NCBI GenBank assembly: GCA_903892315.1
Contig: CAITHY010000033.1
Location: 1-17,810 of the forward strand
Reading direction: 5' to 3'
DNA length: 17,810 nt
Origin: an uncultured beta proteobacterium
Lineage (GTDB): Bacteria > Pseudomonadota > Gammaproteobacteria > Burkholderiales > Burkholderiaceae
Shown here: positions 1-8,831 of the stretch, in pieces
Layout: the number at the start of each line of letters is the position of its first letter
Position numbering within the stretch: the stretch's first letter is position 1
Translations under genes and position numbers: made by a program
The notes under the pieces: model-generated
Told to the model about the DNA's origin: nothing
The model's input: only the letters and a program-made list of their open reading frames with translations
The model's database searches: none

Positions 1-98
1 TCTTTAGTAGACATAGTGGAGCGAGTCTTGAAGCTGAAGTTATTAGAAACGTCTACAAAGACGATTTCGCGATATTCGGGGTGAATGCCAGGTTTCAT
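1..98 (-). CDS. rpmE2: 50S ribosomal protein L31 type B, N-terminal part
   Basis: The reverse strand reads from an ATG at 98-96 and encodes 32 complete residues before the window ends, beginning [20 protein letters not shown]. This is the conserved start of ribosomal protein L31 (large-subunit protein, B site bridge). The form seen is type B, the paralogue without the zinc-binding cysteines: no Cys occurs where the C+ form has its first one. A TAGGACT stretch just upstream can serve as ribosome binding site. It lies downstream of rho in the same direction, an arrangement common in Burkholderiales, but a terminator separates the two. The remaining roughly 55 residues are outside the window. 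Confidence 0.92.
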   Translation of the reverse strand, partial: MKPGIHPEYREIVFVDVSNNFSFKTRSTMSTK

Positions 99-178
99 GT
101 TGAGTCCTATGAGCGGGGAGCCGTTTGAGCCAAATTGGCCGAAATACTTTCCCAGGTTTTAAAAGCGGTAAAGGCGAA

Positions 179-184
179 ATTATG
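179..184 (-). promoter_or_regulatory. possible -10 element for rpmE
   Basis: The reverse strand reads GCATAAT here, about 80 bases before the L31 start and after the rho terminator. No convincing -35 lies at the right distance. An 11-base dyad GCCAAATTGGC (129-139) lies in the presumed leader; L31 leaders are autoregulated in several bacteria, but nothing here matches a family I can name. Confidence 0.3.
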
Positions 185-220
185 CCATGAAATCAACAAC
201 AAAGCGCGCTTTTAGGGTCT

Positions 221-241
221 AAAAAGGGCTAAAACAGCCCT
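221..241 (-). terminator. intrinsic terminator after rho
   Basis: On the reverse strand AGGGCT (241-236) and AGCCCT (230-225) form a 6-bp stem with a 5-base loop, followed directly by TTTT and a further T-rich stretch. It begins 13 bases after the rho stop codon, so rho transcription probably ends here rather than running into rpmE. A 12-bp palindrome AAAGCGCGCTTT at 201-212 follows. Confidence 0.72.
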
Positions 242-254
242 CTAGGCCTCTAAA

Positions 255-1517
255 TTAGCCTCCGCGACGCATTAGGTCGAAGAATTCACCATTATTTTTG
301 GTCGATTTGAGCTTATCCACGATAAAGTTCATCGCCTCGATATCGTCCATATCGGCCAGCAATTTACGCAATACCCAGATCTTCTGAAGATTCTCAGCTT
401 TAACCAAGAGTTCCTCACGACGGGTGCCAGACTTATTGAGGTTAATCGATGGATAAACACGACGTTCAGCCAAGCGACGCTCAAGGTGAACTTCCATATT
501 GCCGGTGCCTTTGAACTCTTCATAGATGAGGTCATCCATACGGCTACCAGTTTCAATTAAGGCAGTAGCGATGATGGTTAATGAACCACCTTCTTCAATA
601 TTACGAGCAGCACCGAAGAAGCGCTTAGGGCGTTGTAATGCATTGGCATCCACACCACCAGAAAGTACTTTGCCCGATGAAGGAACAACGGTGTTGTAAG
701 CACGAGCAAGACGGGTAATCGAGTCAAGCAAGATGATCACATCTTTGCCCATCTCCACCAAACGTTTTGCTTTTTCAATCACCATCTCGGCAACTTGCAC
801 GTGACGGACTGCTGGTTCGTCAAAAGTTGATGCGACCACTTCACCGCGCACGGAACGTTGCATCTCAGTCACTTCTTCAGGGCGCTCATCAACGAGCAAC
901 ACAATGAGAATAGCTTCAGGGTTGTTGGCTGCAATCGCGTGTGCAATGTGCTGCATCATCACTGTCTTACCAGACTTAGGTGATGCCACGATCAAGCCGC
1001 GTTGGCCGTAACCAATCGGGGAGATCATGTCGATGATGCGGCCAGTCAAATTCTCTTCGGCCTTGATATCGCGCTCGAGACTGATCACGCGGTTTGGGTG
1101 CAAAGGCGTTAAGTTCTCAAACATGATGCGGTTCTTGAGGGCCTCAGGAGCCAAACCGTTGATCTTGTCTACCTTGACTAATGCAAAGTAACGCTCACCA
1201 TCTTTAGGGGTACGTACTTCACCTTCCACGCTGTCACCAGTATGTAAGTTAAAGCGACGAATCTGCGCAGGGGAGATATAAATATCGTCTGGTGAAGCCA
1301 TGTAAGAGGCCTCAGGAGAGCGCAAGAAACCAAAGCCGTCAGGCAATACTTCCAAAGTGCCGTCACCGAAAACAGTTTCACCCGCTTTTGCACGCTTCTT
1401 CAGAATGGCAAACATTAATTCTTGTTTGCGCATCCGTTGAGTATTTTCAATCTCCAAGCTAGCTGCCATTTCAAGCAGAGCGGATACGTGGAGGACTTTG
1501 AGTTCAGTTAATTGCAT
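255..1517 (-). CDS. rho: transcription termination factor Rho
   Basis: Encodes the hexameric RNA-dependent ATPase/translocase that ends transcription at C-rich, unstructured RNA. With the start at MQLTELK the protein is 420 residues, the usual length. Seen in order: Rho N domain; cold-shock-like RNA-binding domain with GFGFLR near 61-66; Walker A ASPKSGKT at 178-185; catalytic Glu211 in the DERPEE motif; Walker B ILLDS with Asp265; Q and R loops; Arg366 in GTRREEL, the arginine finger at the same number as in E. coli. The frame stays open 50 codons further upstream, but that stretch is low quality, not conserved in Rho as I know it, and lies in the leader; GAGAA shortly before the internal ATG also supports the 420-residue start. 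It has its own promoter after trxA and its own terminator. Confidence 0.97.
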   Translation of the reverse strand: MQLTELKVLHVSALLEMAASLEIENTQRMRKQELMFAILKKRAKAGETVFGDGTLEVLPDGFGFLRSPEASYMASPDDIYISPAQIRRFNLHTGDSVEGEVRTPKDGERYFALVKVDKINGLAPEALKNRIMFENLTPLHPNRVISLERDIKAEENLTGRIIDMISPIGYGQRGLIVASPKSGKTVMMQHIAHAIAANNPEAILIVLLVDERPEEVTEMQRSVRGEVVASTFDEPAVRHVQVAEMVIEKAKRLVEMGKDVIILLDSITRLARAYNTVVPSSGKVLSGGVDANALQRPKRFFGAARNIEEGGSLTIIATALIETGSRMDDLIYEEFKGTGNMEVHLERRLAERRVYPSINLNKSGTRREELLVKAENLQKIWVLRKLLADMDDIEAMNFIVDKLKSTKNNGEFFDLMRRGG

Positions 1518-1680
1518 GTGGTTCTCGGGTGTTGATAAAGATAAAAATGAATAAGGGAATTTTTTTGGGGTATCGCTGCGCTGATTTAGATCACGCAGAT
1601 GTGGAAAAACAGAATTTGGGAGGTTTGCTAAAAGAAGGGGGAGGTAAATTGCTGAAAATCGGAGCACTGATTAGTGCGTT
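1518..1680 (-). promoter_or_regulatory. rho: C-rich, G-poor rho leader (rut-like)
   Basis: This is the presumed untranslated leader of rho. For the RNA copied from positions 1660-1601 I count 20 C and only 4 G in 60 bases, the composition Rho itself prefers. A small hairpin (GCACT 1664-1668 with AGTGC 1673-1677) lies near the likely transcript start. Rho is known to attenuate its own leader in E. coli; the same control is inferred here. Confidence 0.45.
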
Positions 1681-1686
1681 TGAGTA

Positions 1687-1714
1687 ATACTACACCAAAA
1701 AACGGGTGTGACAA
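1687..1714 (-). promoter_or_regulatory. candidate sigma-70 promoter of rho
   Basis: The reverse strand shows TTGTCA (1714-1709), a 16-base spacer and TAGTAT (1692-1687), which would start RNA near 1680. The spacer carries a short ACACC/GGTGT inverted repeat. It lies between the trxA terminator and the rho leader. Confidence 0.5.
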
Positions 1715-1733
1715 GCATTTAAAGCGCTAAAAG

Positions 1734-1760
1734 CCACAGGCTCAGCTGGTGAACCTGTGG
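1734..1760 (-). terminator. probable terminator after trxA
   Basis: CCACAGG (1734-1740) and CCTGTGG (1754-1760) form a perfect 7-bp stem, extended by TCA/TGA after one mismatch. It begins 11 bases past the trxA stop and is followed on the reverse strand by CTTTTAG, a rather weak T run. Confidence 0.55.
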
Positions 1761-1771
1761 TCAGAGACTAT

Positions 1772-2098
1772 TTACAGATGACTATCAATGAATGCGGTCA
1801 ACTGGGATTTGGCCAAAGCGCCTACTTTTTGAGCAGCCACTGTGCCATTTTTAAAGAGGATTAGGGTAGGAATGCCACGAATATTGAACTGTGCAGGAAC
1901 GCCTTGGTTCTCATCCACGTTCATTTTTGCGATCTGTAGCTTGTCGCCATACTCGCCGGCGAGCTCTTCCAGGATCGGGCCAATCATTTTGCAAGGACCA
2001 CACCACTCCGCCCAGAAGTCGAGCAGAACAGGTTTATCGGACTTGAGGACGTCTTGTTCGAAAGAGGCGTCAGTTACATATTTAATGCCGGCACTCAT
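1772..2098 (-). CDS. trxA: thioredoxin 1
   Basis: Small cytoplasmic dithiol-disulfide oxidoreductase that reduces protein disulfides (ribonucleotide reductase, methionine sulfoxide reductase and others) using electrons from thioredoxin reductase. The 108-residue product has the normal length. Visible hallmarks: buried Asp27, the active site WCGPC at 32-36 and the cis-proline in RGIPT at Pro77. An AAGGA lies about eight bases before the ATG, so the start is secure. It is the first gene of the trxA-rho-rpmE group; a hairpin separates it from the rho promoter. It is divergent from addB, with about 100 bases shared between their starts. Confidence 0.97.
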   Translation of the reverse strand: MSAGIKYVTDASFEQDVLKSDKPVLLDFWAEWCGPCKMIGPILEELAGEYGDKLQIAKMNVDENQGVPAQFNIRGIPTLILFKNGTVAAQKVGALAKSQLTAFIDSHL

Positions 2099-2196
2099 GA
2101 AAATTCCTTATTTAGACTTATTTAGTTATTACGTTACAGCGCTTATATTAGCAATAAGCGGAACGTTCTGCTCAAAATAGAAAAATTACTCCATTC
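2099..2196. promoter_or_regulatory. divergent trxA/addB intergenic region
   Basis: AT-rich spacer holding the trxA promoter. One possible trxA promoter on the reverse strand is TTGCTA, 17 bases, TAATAA. Two dyads are seen: CGCTTAT (2140-2146) with ATAAGCG (2154-2160), and the palindrome GAACGTTC (2161-2168). No LexA-type CTG-N10-CAG box is present, so addAB shows no sign of SOS control here. No clear Shine-Dalgarno precedes addB. Confidence 0.4.
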
Positions 2197-5100
2197 ATGC
2201 CTCAGCCTTTCCCCGCCATTTCTGCTCAAAAGCAAGTGCAATCCTGGGCAATCACGCCTGATGCAAGTGCGCTAGAGCAGTTAGCAATGGGTATTTGGCA
2301 TTGTGCAATGCAAACCAAACAGCGCCCCTTAGTGGTGCTTAGCACTGCAGGCCCTCTCATTGGTGTCAGGGCAGCACTCGAAAAACATCGCCCCCCAGAT
2401 CTGGATCCGAAGAGCGCCTTCTTGCCGCAAGTGATCAGCTTTGCCGATTGGTTGGAAGCAGCACCAGGTGCATGGAAGTTTCCCAAGAAACAAACGGATT
2501 TAGAGAGATGGTTAGCGGTGTTTGTGAATTTACGTAAACACAAAAAATTGCAAGCTTGGTTTAAAGCGGAGAGTGAAGCAGGGGCTTGGGGTTTAGCGCA
2601 AGCAGTCATTGATGCATGCGATGCATTGTCTGAATTGGTGGTACCGCAATTGCAAGGCGAACTCAATGACTTACTAAATAGCCATTCACTGGATACTGAA
2701 GTCTGGCTTAAAAAAGTAGAGTACGTTTTAGATCAAGCAGTCGCAAAAGCATATGTAGGCTTATCTAAAAATGTCGTGGATGAAGAGTCTGCAGTTCTTT
2801 TGGCGTTTTGGCGCTACCTCACCAACGTAGGTGACCCAGTCATTCGAAAACATCTAGCCATGTCCACTCATTTGCAAATGGCAAAAGGCAATGCATGTAA
2901 AGATAAGACAGCAGTTCGTCCATTTATCTGGGTGCAGACTGCTGATCCCAAGCCAATTGATCAAGAGTTAATTAGTCAGTATTTAGTCGACTACGCCCAA
3001 TGGGCACCAGTGTTTCGTGTCAACTTAGATTGGACTACGGTTGCCTTATGGGCTGAAGCCCTTAGCGGCGTAGACGCGGAAGGCGATATTGCTTCACTTA
3101 GCGAGGCAGAAGAACATCAAATAGCAGGCAATATCCAAACGAGGGTTCATGATGGTTGGCACTTGCTTGCAGCAAACCGTTTTGAAGAGTTAGCATGGGC
3201 TGCAACCAAATCAATTGAATCTCATTTGATTGCTGACAAGAAAAACATTGCTTTAGTCGCGCAAGATCGCTTAGCGGCTCGCCGCGCTCGTGCACTTTTA
3301 AGTCGCCTTGGCGATTCCCTGCGGATTCGAGATGAAACAGGTTGGAAGTTATCAACCACTCGAGCTGCTGCGGCATTGGATAGTTTGTTAAAGCTGATTC
3401 GTGCGCCTAAAGAAGGGCCAAGTGCCAGCATCTTGCTCGAGTTTTTGCAGAACCCTTACTTTGATCTTGCCCACAGTTTGCAAAAGACGCCTGAAGTCTG
3501 TGTTGGCTTACTTGCGCAACTAGAAGATATTTTGGTGGCTAGCCAAGCAAAGTCTGGCTGGGAAACATTTATGGCAGCGATAGAGCGCGCCAATGGCTAT
3601 GCAGTCAGTCATGGCGGCTCACCGAATGCGCAATTGATAGAGCTAATCCAGTTTGCCAAAAGACTGCACTTCCAATGGCAACAAGCTCTACTTGAGTGCG
3701 CGGATGCCTATAGTCACCTACAGGATAACCTTCAAGAGACGGGTATGTTCCAGCGCTTGGAGAAAGATGCTGCAGGCAAGCAATTGCTCGAAGTACTCAA
3801 GCGCTTTGATTTGAGTAATGGCCCATATCAAGCATTGAAGATGCGTTTGCCAGAATGGCTAAGCCTCTTAAAAACTGTAATTGAAGAGGCCTCTTACGAA
3901 GAGGCAGGTAAAGAGGCTCAGGCAACATTAAGTATTTTGCCCTTGAGCTCAACACGACTGCGTGAATTTGATGCTGTGGTGGTAGTGGGATGTGATGAGC
4001 AGCAATTACCGGCTTTTTCAGAGCCACCACTATTCTTTTCAGATGCATTAAACCGTTATCTCAAGTCCTCCACGATTGCTGCGCAATATGTACAACAAGC
4101 TAGAGATCTTTCCCAACTGCTCGTTTCATGCAAAAACGTAGATTTACTTTGGCAAAGCAAGAGTAAAAGTGGTGAATCTTTAAGGCCATCAGCCTGGATA
4201 CAGCGTTTGCAGGTAGCGCTTAAGAAAACCCCGCTAGAAGTATTAGAACCAAAGCTAAAGCCTTATGAAGGTCAATCACAACCCATTCGCATGGCGGTGA
4301 GTACACCCGATCAGGATTTAGCAATCCCGACGACCGTTTCACCAAGCGCCTACAAGGCTTTGCGCGATTGCCCTTATCGCTACTACGTCAGTAGTTTGTT
4401 GGGTTTGCGTAAGGCGAAAGAGTTTGAAGAGGGCTTTGATGCTTCTTTAGCCGGCCAGACTTTGCATGCACTGTTGAAAAACTTTTTTCAAGCCCTCAAA
4501 ACGGAAGAGAAGAAACCCCATTCTGCTATTCATGCTGGTGATGATGTCAGACGTCAGTGGATGATTGATCAATTAATGCGGTATTCCGAAAAAGAGTTTG
4601 AAAGACTCATAGCGGGTGATGCCAGAGTGTTGGGCACCTTGCGAGACTGGCAAAAACAGATCCCAAGTTTTGTAGATTGGCAGTTAAAACGGGAGAATGC
4701 TGGCTGGCGCTATCACGACGCTGAGCTAACCGTGGGTTTTAACTTACTGCTGACTGATCCTGATGGTGTGGATAGAGAAATTCGGATTGCTGGACGTGCT
4801 GATCGCTTTGATATTCATGTGTCTGATAAGTCAGTAGCTGCAGTCATGGACTATAAAAATCAGAATATGAAAAAGATCGCCAATCGTGCTGAAAACGTTT
4901 TAGATGATCCGCAATTGTTAATTTATGCCCGTGGTGCTAATGAGAATTCCATCGCGGCACATCTGCCTGGGCGCACAGTAGAGCAGGCTGAGTGGGTAAG
5001 CCTGAAAGCTGAATTAAATAAGGGCGAAGAAAAGAATATTCGTGCCCATCCAATCGAGAAGATGCCGGAACTGATGGAGCAATTTTCTGAGCAGATAGTC

Positions 5101-5208
5101 CAAGACTTAAATGCATTGTGGGCGCGCAAGCCAATGCAGGCATTTGCTCCAGATGGTGTTTGTCAGTACTGCGAGGCACGAGGTATTTGCAGAAAGGGGA
5201 TGTGGTGA
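2197..5208 (+). CDS. addB: AddB-type subunit of double-strand break repair helicase-nuclease
   Basis: The 1003-residue protein is the partner of the following AddA. AddAB resects double-stranded DNA ends and, after Chi recognition, loads RecA. The N-terminal half resembles the degenerate UvrD/Rep fold of AddB: no GxGKT Walker A is seen near the start, where the strand VVLSTAG is followed by PLIG, so ATPase activity is not expected. The C-terminal half is a PD-(D/E)XK nuclease: GRADR at 866-870 and DYK at 885-887. Four cysteines fit the AddB iron-sulfur cluster that pins the nuclease shut: Cys725 in CPYRYY, then Cys989-x2-Cys992-x5-Cys998 near the end. The start ATG has no good ribosome binding site, but no better in-frame start lies nearby. 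It overlaps addA by 4 bases. The nearest alternative reading, RecC, is unlikely given the nuclease and Cys set. Confidence 0.88.
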   Translation: MPQPFPAISAQKQVQSWAITPDASALEQLAMGIWHCAMQTKQRPLVVLSTAGPLIGVRAALEKHRPPDLDPKSAFLPQVISFADWLEAAPGAWKFPKKQTDLERWLAVFVNLRKHKKLQAWFKAESEAGAWGLAQAVIDACDALSELVVPQLQGELNDLLNSHSLDTEVWLKKVEYVLDQAVAKAYVGLSKNVVDEESAVLLAFWRYLTNVGDPVIRKHLAMSTHLQMAKGNACKDKTAVRPFIWVQTADPKPIDQELISQYLVDYAQWAPVFRVNLDWTTVALWAEALSGVDAEGDIASLSEAEEHQIAGNIQTRVHDGWHLLAANRFEELAWAATKSIESHLIADKKNIALVAQDRLAARRARALLSRLGDSLRIRDETGWKLSTTRAAAALDSLLKLIRAPKEGPSASILLEFLQNPYFDLAHSLQKTPEVCVGLLAQLEDILVASQAKSGWETFMAAIERANGYAVSHGGSPNAQLIELIQFAKRLHFQWQQALLECADAYSHLQDNLQETGMFQRLEKDAAGKQLLEVLKRFDLSNGPYQALKMRLPEWLSLLKTVIEEASYEEAGKEAQATLSILPLSSTRLREFDAVVVVGCDEQQLPAFSEPPLFFSDALNRYLKSSTIAAQYVQQARDLSQLLVSCKNVDLLWQSKSKSGESLRPSAWIQRLQVALKKTPLEVLEPKLKPYEGQSQPIRMAVSTPDQDLAIPTTVSPSAYKALRDCPYRYYVSSLLGLRKAKEFEEGFDASLAGQTLHALLKNFFQALKTEEKKPHSAIHAGDDVRRQWMIDQLMRYSEKEFERLIAGDARVLGTLRDWQKQIPSFVDWQLKRENAGWRYHDAELTVGFNLLLTDPDGVDREIRIAGRADRFDIHVSDKSVAAVMDYKNQNMKKIANRAENVLDDPQLLIYARGANENSIAAHLPGRTVEQAEWVSLKAELNKGEEKNIRAHPIEKMPELMEQFSEQIVQDLNALWARKPMQAFAPDGVCQYCEARGICRKGMW

Positions 5209-8200
5209 GCGAAGAGTTCGATAACGCCATCGCCTGTAATCCTGCAAGAACAGTGATTGTTTCTGCTTGTGCAGGCAGTGGTAAGACCTGGCTTCTAGTA
5301 GCCCGTATGGTTCGCCTATTGTTAGCAGGGGCTAAACCACAAGAAATCTTAGCGCTGACCTTTACTCGCAAAGCTGCTCAAGAGATGCGTGACCGCTTGT
5401 ATAAATTATTGGAAGAGTTTTCCATTAGCGATGATGCAGCTTTAACCAAGCATTTGATTGAGAGAGGGCTTAAGGAAATAGAGGCCAATGCTTTGCTACC
5501 GCAAGCTAGAGGCCTCTACTTAAAGGTATTAGCCAGCCCACAGGCGATTGTGATTGACACCTTCCATGGTTGGTTTGGCCGACTCTTGGGTGCCGCTCCT
5601 GTATCGGCTGAAGTCCAGCCTGGCTTTAGCTTGCGAGAAGACGCCAAGCGCTTGCAAGAAGAATGCATGGCAGATTGGTGGGGAGATTTACCGAAAGATC
5701 TTCAAAAGCACTATGACGTTCTATTAAAGGAGTTTGGTGCAGTAGAGACACAGAAATTTCTGATGGGAAATTACAGCCTCTTCAAGCAAAGAGGTGCATG
5801 GACATTTTTTCAAGACGCATGTCATGCGCAGGGTGTTACACCGATTCAGTGCCTAGATCACATTCTTCCAAATCTGGGGAAAGAAAATCCCCTGGAGGAG
5901 TATTGGCAACAGCCGCAAACTAAAGCTAATCTTGAAATACTCTACAAATGCTTTAGCAATGGCACACCAACTCAAATAGGAAATGCACCCTACATAGAAG
6001 AGGTGATGAAGCATCATGCAGCTGGTGGATCTGTAATGGAGATCGCCGATCAATGGCAAAGTTATTTCCTTACTCAAAAACGCACCCCCTTAGCGGATAT
6101 TCAAAAGACTTCAGCTCCAATGTTGAAGTACCTCAATAAAATTGGTCAGGATCCTGCTGAAATTACTGCCATTCGTAATGGCTGGGTGCAAGCCTATGAG
6201 GCCCTATTTACATGGCAGAGCGAGCATTTGATTCATCAATTAAATGATGCTTGGTTTGCGCTGAGTCAGGCGATGTTAGCCCATATGGAAAAGACCAAAG
6301 AAGCCATGCGCGTGCGTGACTTCGATGATTTGGAGATTGGTGTTAGCCAGCTCATGGCAAGCTCTGACAATGCAGCCTATTTGCAGGCACGCTTAGATGC
6401 TCGTTACAAACATATTCTGATTGATGAGTTTCAGGATACTAATCCATTGCAATGGCAAATCTTGCGCTGTTGGTTGGCCGGCTATGGTGATGATGGTTCA
6501 ATGCCAAGCGTCTTTATTGTGGGCGACCCGAAGCAGTCTATTTATCGCTTCCGCCGTGCTGATCCAAGATTATTTGATAGCGCCCGAGATTTTTTAGAAG
6601 AAAAACTTGGAGCAGCAGCTTTGTATCAGAATCAGACTCGTCGCAATGCGCCTGAAATTAACGCAGCAGTTAATCAGATTTTTCTCTCGGGATCTTTGCC
6701 GGAGAGTTATCGATTCACAAAACAGTCAACTGCTTGGAAGCCCGCCCTCACTGGCCTGCCGGAACAAGAGTTTGCAACCAAAGGTGAAGTCTATCTATTA
6801 CCGCTAATTCCTCGTGTAGAGCCAGTGATTGCAGAGCGCTCTGGTTCAGCCTTGGAGGGGCCGATTGAAGATGCTGGTCAAACTACCGGTGTTCAGCAGC
6901 GTTATGAAGAGGGTAAAGTCATTAGTCGATTCATTCATCACCTCATGGCCACGCGCCAAGTGATGGATCAGAAAGACGGAAAAGATATTTGGCGACCAGC
7001 AAGGGGCAGTGATTTCATCTTATTGGTCAAGCGACGCCAATACCTACCTCAGTATGAAAAAGCCTTACGTGAAACAGGGCTTGCTTATGACAGCTCACGT
7101 TTGGGTGGACTATTAAATACATTAGAGGTTGACGACCTGATTGCATTGTTAACAGTACTGGTCTCTCCAAGACATGATTTGCCTTTGGCTCAAGTACTGC
7201 GCAGCCCCATTTTTGGTTTTACTGAAGCACAAATGCAAGAGCTTGCTAAGACCATTGGCGATAGTTGCTCAACCTGGTGGGATGCTTTACAAACGAACCA
7301 TAGTGCAGAGATTCAAAAGGCTGCGCGGTATTTAGAGCACTGGCGTGGCTTAGGTGAGGTATTGCCAGTACATGATTTATTGGATTTGATTTATCACGAG
7401 AGTAATTTGCGGGTTCGTTACGCAACTGCGGCCCAAAACCTGGCACGTGCCCAAGTATTAGCTAATTTAGATGCTTTCTTAGAGCTTGCTTTACATCAGG
7501 ATGGTGGTCGTTACCCAAGCTTGAGTCGGTTTATTGATGAGATGAATGCGATGCGTCGTGGTGATGATGATGAAACGCCAGATGAGGGAGACGTAGAGGC
7601 GGAAGTCGAGTCTGATGCTAACGATGATATTGGGGACGTTGAGATTGATAGTGAGATGTCCGAGGAAGATCAGCATCGCCGCGTTCGTTTGATGACGATT
7701 CATGGCGCCAAAGGATTGGAGGCACCCTTTGTCATCCTGTTAGATGCCAATAATACGGAGTGGAGGGCGCCCCATCGAGGTGTGCTCTTGGATTGGTCGC
7801 CAGAGAAAACTAGCCCAAGCCATCTTTCCTTGTATACCTCTAAAACATTAACAGGCGATCGAAGTCTGGTGTTTAAGAAGGAAGGCGAAGTTAGCCTAAA
7901 TGAGAATTGGAACTTGCTGTATGTGGCAATGACGAGAGCTAAGCATGGACTATGGATTAGCGGCGTTGCATCTAACTCCAATAACGGTATTAAGGAAAAA
8001 TCTTGGTATGGCAAAGCATTGACCGCCGGCATCAAGGTGCTTGATCTAGAGGCGCTCAAGCTTGGGGGCCTTGTTCCAAATGCAGAAGAGGTCAAAGAAG
8101 AGCTCGGCCCCATGGCATTTAAGATGGATCACTTCCAGCTTGAGTGGGATAGAGCAGTAGGTGACCATCAAGACCATTTGGCCAAAATCGTTAGTGGCGA

Positions 8201-8723
8201 GTTAGCTAAAGAGCTTGCTGCAAAATCATTGGAGCAGGCAAGAGAAGAGCCTGATCCAGAGATTTTGGAAGAGGGCACCCACTTTCATAAGCTGCTAGAG
8301 TTCTTAATCCCAGACTCTAGCAATCAAACAAAAGCTCCCATACCTAGCGAACAAGAGCTCATGAATTGGCTTGGAATAGAACAAACGCATGCCCAGAAAT
8401 TACTTGAGCGCACGAAGACAGTGTTGGAATCAGCAGAGCTCAAACCCTATCTGACTTCAGGTGAATGGATTGCCGCCTGGAATGAATTGGATGTTACCAG
8501 TGAAAAAGGCAAGAGCTTCCGCATAGATCGTTTAGTAGAGTTGGATGATCACATTGCCATCATTGATTACAAGCTCACCATTCCAGAAGTGGGTAGCGAG
8601 AAGTATGAAAAATATCGTGCGCAGCTCAAAAACTATCAAGCTGAACTGTCCCGCATCCGCAAAGACAAGCCCAATAAGGCTTATCTGATCTCGTCAGAAG
8701 GCAGGCTCCAGGAAGTCATTTAG
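5205..8723 (+). CDS. addA: AddA-type ATP-dependent helicase/exonuclease subunit
   Basis: Superfamily 1A helicase fused to a RecB-type nuclease, the motor of the AddAB break-processing enzyme. From a GTG at 5205 the protein is 1172 residues. Seen in order: Walker A AGSGKT at 23-28; ALTFTRKAA motif Ia; FHGW near 120; DEFQDT at 407-412 (motif II); GDPKQS at 440-445 (motif III); NQTRRN (motif IV); IHGAKG at 832-837 (motif V); YVAMTRAK at 906-913 (motif VI); nuclease with His1026 in HFHKLLE, Asp1108 in RIDR, Asp1121 and Lys1123 in IIDYK, then QLKNY. The GTG overlaps the addB stop as GTGA, and AAAGGGGA sits just before it; the frame is open further upstream inside addB, but this is the coupled start. 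The segment at about 787-823 is an acidic insertion just before motif V. No terminator is obvious after it. Confidence 0.92.
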   Translation: MSEEFDNAIACNPARTVIVSACAGSGKTWLLVARMVRLLLAGAKPQEILALTFTRKAAQEMRDRLYKLLEEFSISDDAALTKHLIERGLKEIEANALLPQARGLYLKVLASPQAIVIDTFHGWFGRLLGAAPVSAEVQPGFSLREDAKRLQEECMADWWGDLPKDLQKHYDVLLKEFGAVETQKFLMGNYSLFKQRGAWTFFQDACHAQGVTPIQCLDHILPNLGKENPLEEYWQQPQTKANLEILYKCFSNGTPTQIGNAPYIEEVMKHHAAGGSVMEIADQWQSYFLTQKRTPLADIQKTSAPMLKYLNKIGQDPAEITAIRNGWVQAYEALFTWQSEHLIHQLNDAWFALSQAMLAHMEKTKEAMRVRDFDDLEIGVSQLMASSDNAAYLQARLDARYKHILIDEFQDTNPLQWQILRCWLAGYGDDGSMPSVFIVGDPKQSIYRFRRADPRLFDSARDFLEEKLGAAALYQNQTRRNAPEINAAVNQIFLSGSLPESYRFTKQSTAWKPALTGLPEQEFATKGEVYLLPLIPRVEPVIAERSGSALEGPIEDAGQTTGVQQRYEEGKVISRFIHHLMATRQVMDQKDGKDIWRPARGSDFILLVKRRQYLPQYEKALRETGLAYDSSRLGGLLNTLEVDDLIALLTVLVSPRHDLPLAQVLRSPIFGFTEAQMQELAKTIGDSCSTWWDALQTNHSAEIQKAARYLEHWRGLGEVLPVHDLLDLIYHESNLRVRYATAAQNLARAQVLANLDAFLELALHQDGGRYPSLSRFIDEMNAMRRGDDDETPDEGDVEAEVESDANDDIGDVEIDSEMSEEDQHRRVRLMTIHGAKGLEAPFVILLDANNTEWRAPHRGVLLDWSPEKTSPSHLSLYTSKTLTGDRSLVFKKEGEVSLNENWNLLYVAMTRAKHGLWISGVASNSNNGIKEKSWYGKALTAGIKVLDLEALKLGGLVPNAEEVKEELGPMAFKMDHFQLEWDRAVGDHQDHLAKIVSGELAKELAAKSLEQAREEPDPEILEEGTHFHKLLEFLIPDSSNQTKAPIPSEQELMNWLGIEQTHAQKLLERTKTVLESAELKPYLTSGEWIAAWNELDVTSEKGKSFRIDRLVELDDHIAIIDYKLTIPEVGSEKYEKYRAQLKNYQAELSRIRKDKPNKAYLISSEGRLQEVI

Positions 8724-8831
8724 ATAAACCCTTGAATTTCCTCTAAAAGCCCCCATATAGCTATGGAATAGCAAAAATACCGAAACTGGCGATAATAAAA
8801 ATCGCAGCAAAACATCTCACTAGGAGTCATG

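Noticed and set aside
1518..1667. Fifty-codon N-terminal extension of rho
   Set aside because: It is in frame but lies in the leader, has no ribosome binding site and no resemblance to Rho; the internal ATG gives the standard 420 residues and the conserved N-terminus.
2226..2666. Long antisense frames inside addB and addA (for example 2226-2666, 4937-5371, 7700-8113)
   Set aside because: No ribosome binding sites or recognisable domains; they mirror the codon pattern of the sense genes.
5118..5204. Upstream ATG start of addA inside addB
   Set aside because: It would overlap addB by 91 bases; the GTG with AAAGGGGA and the GTGA overlap is the natural start.
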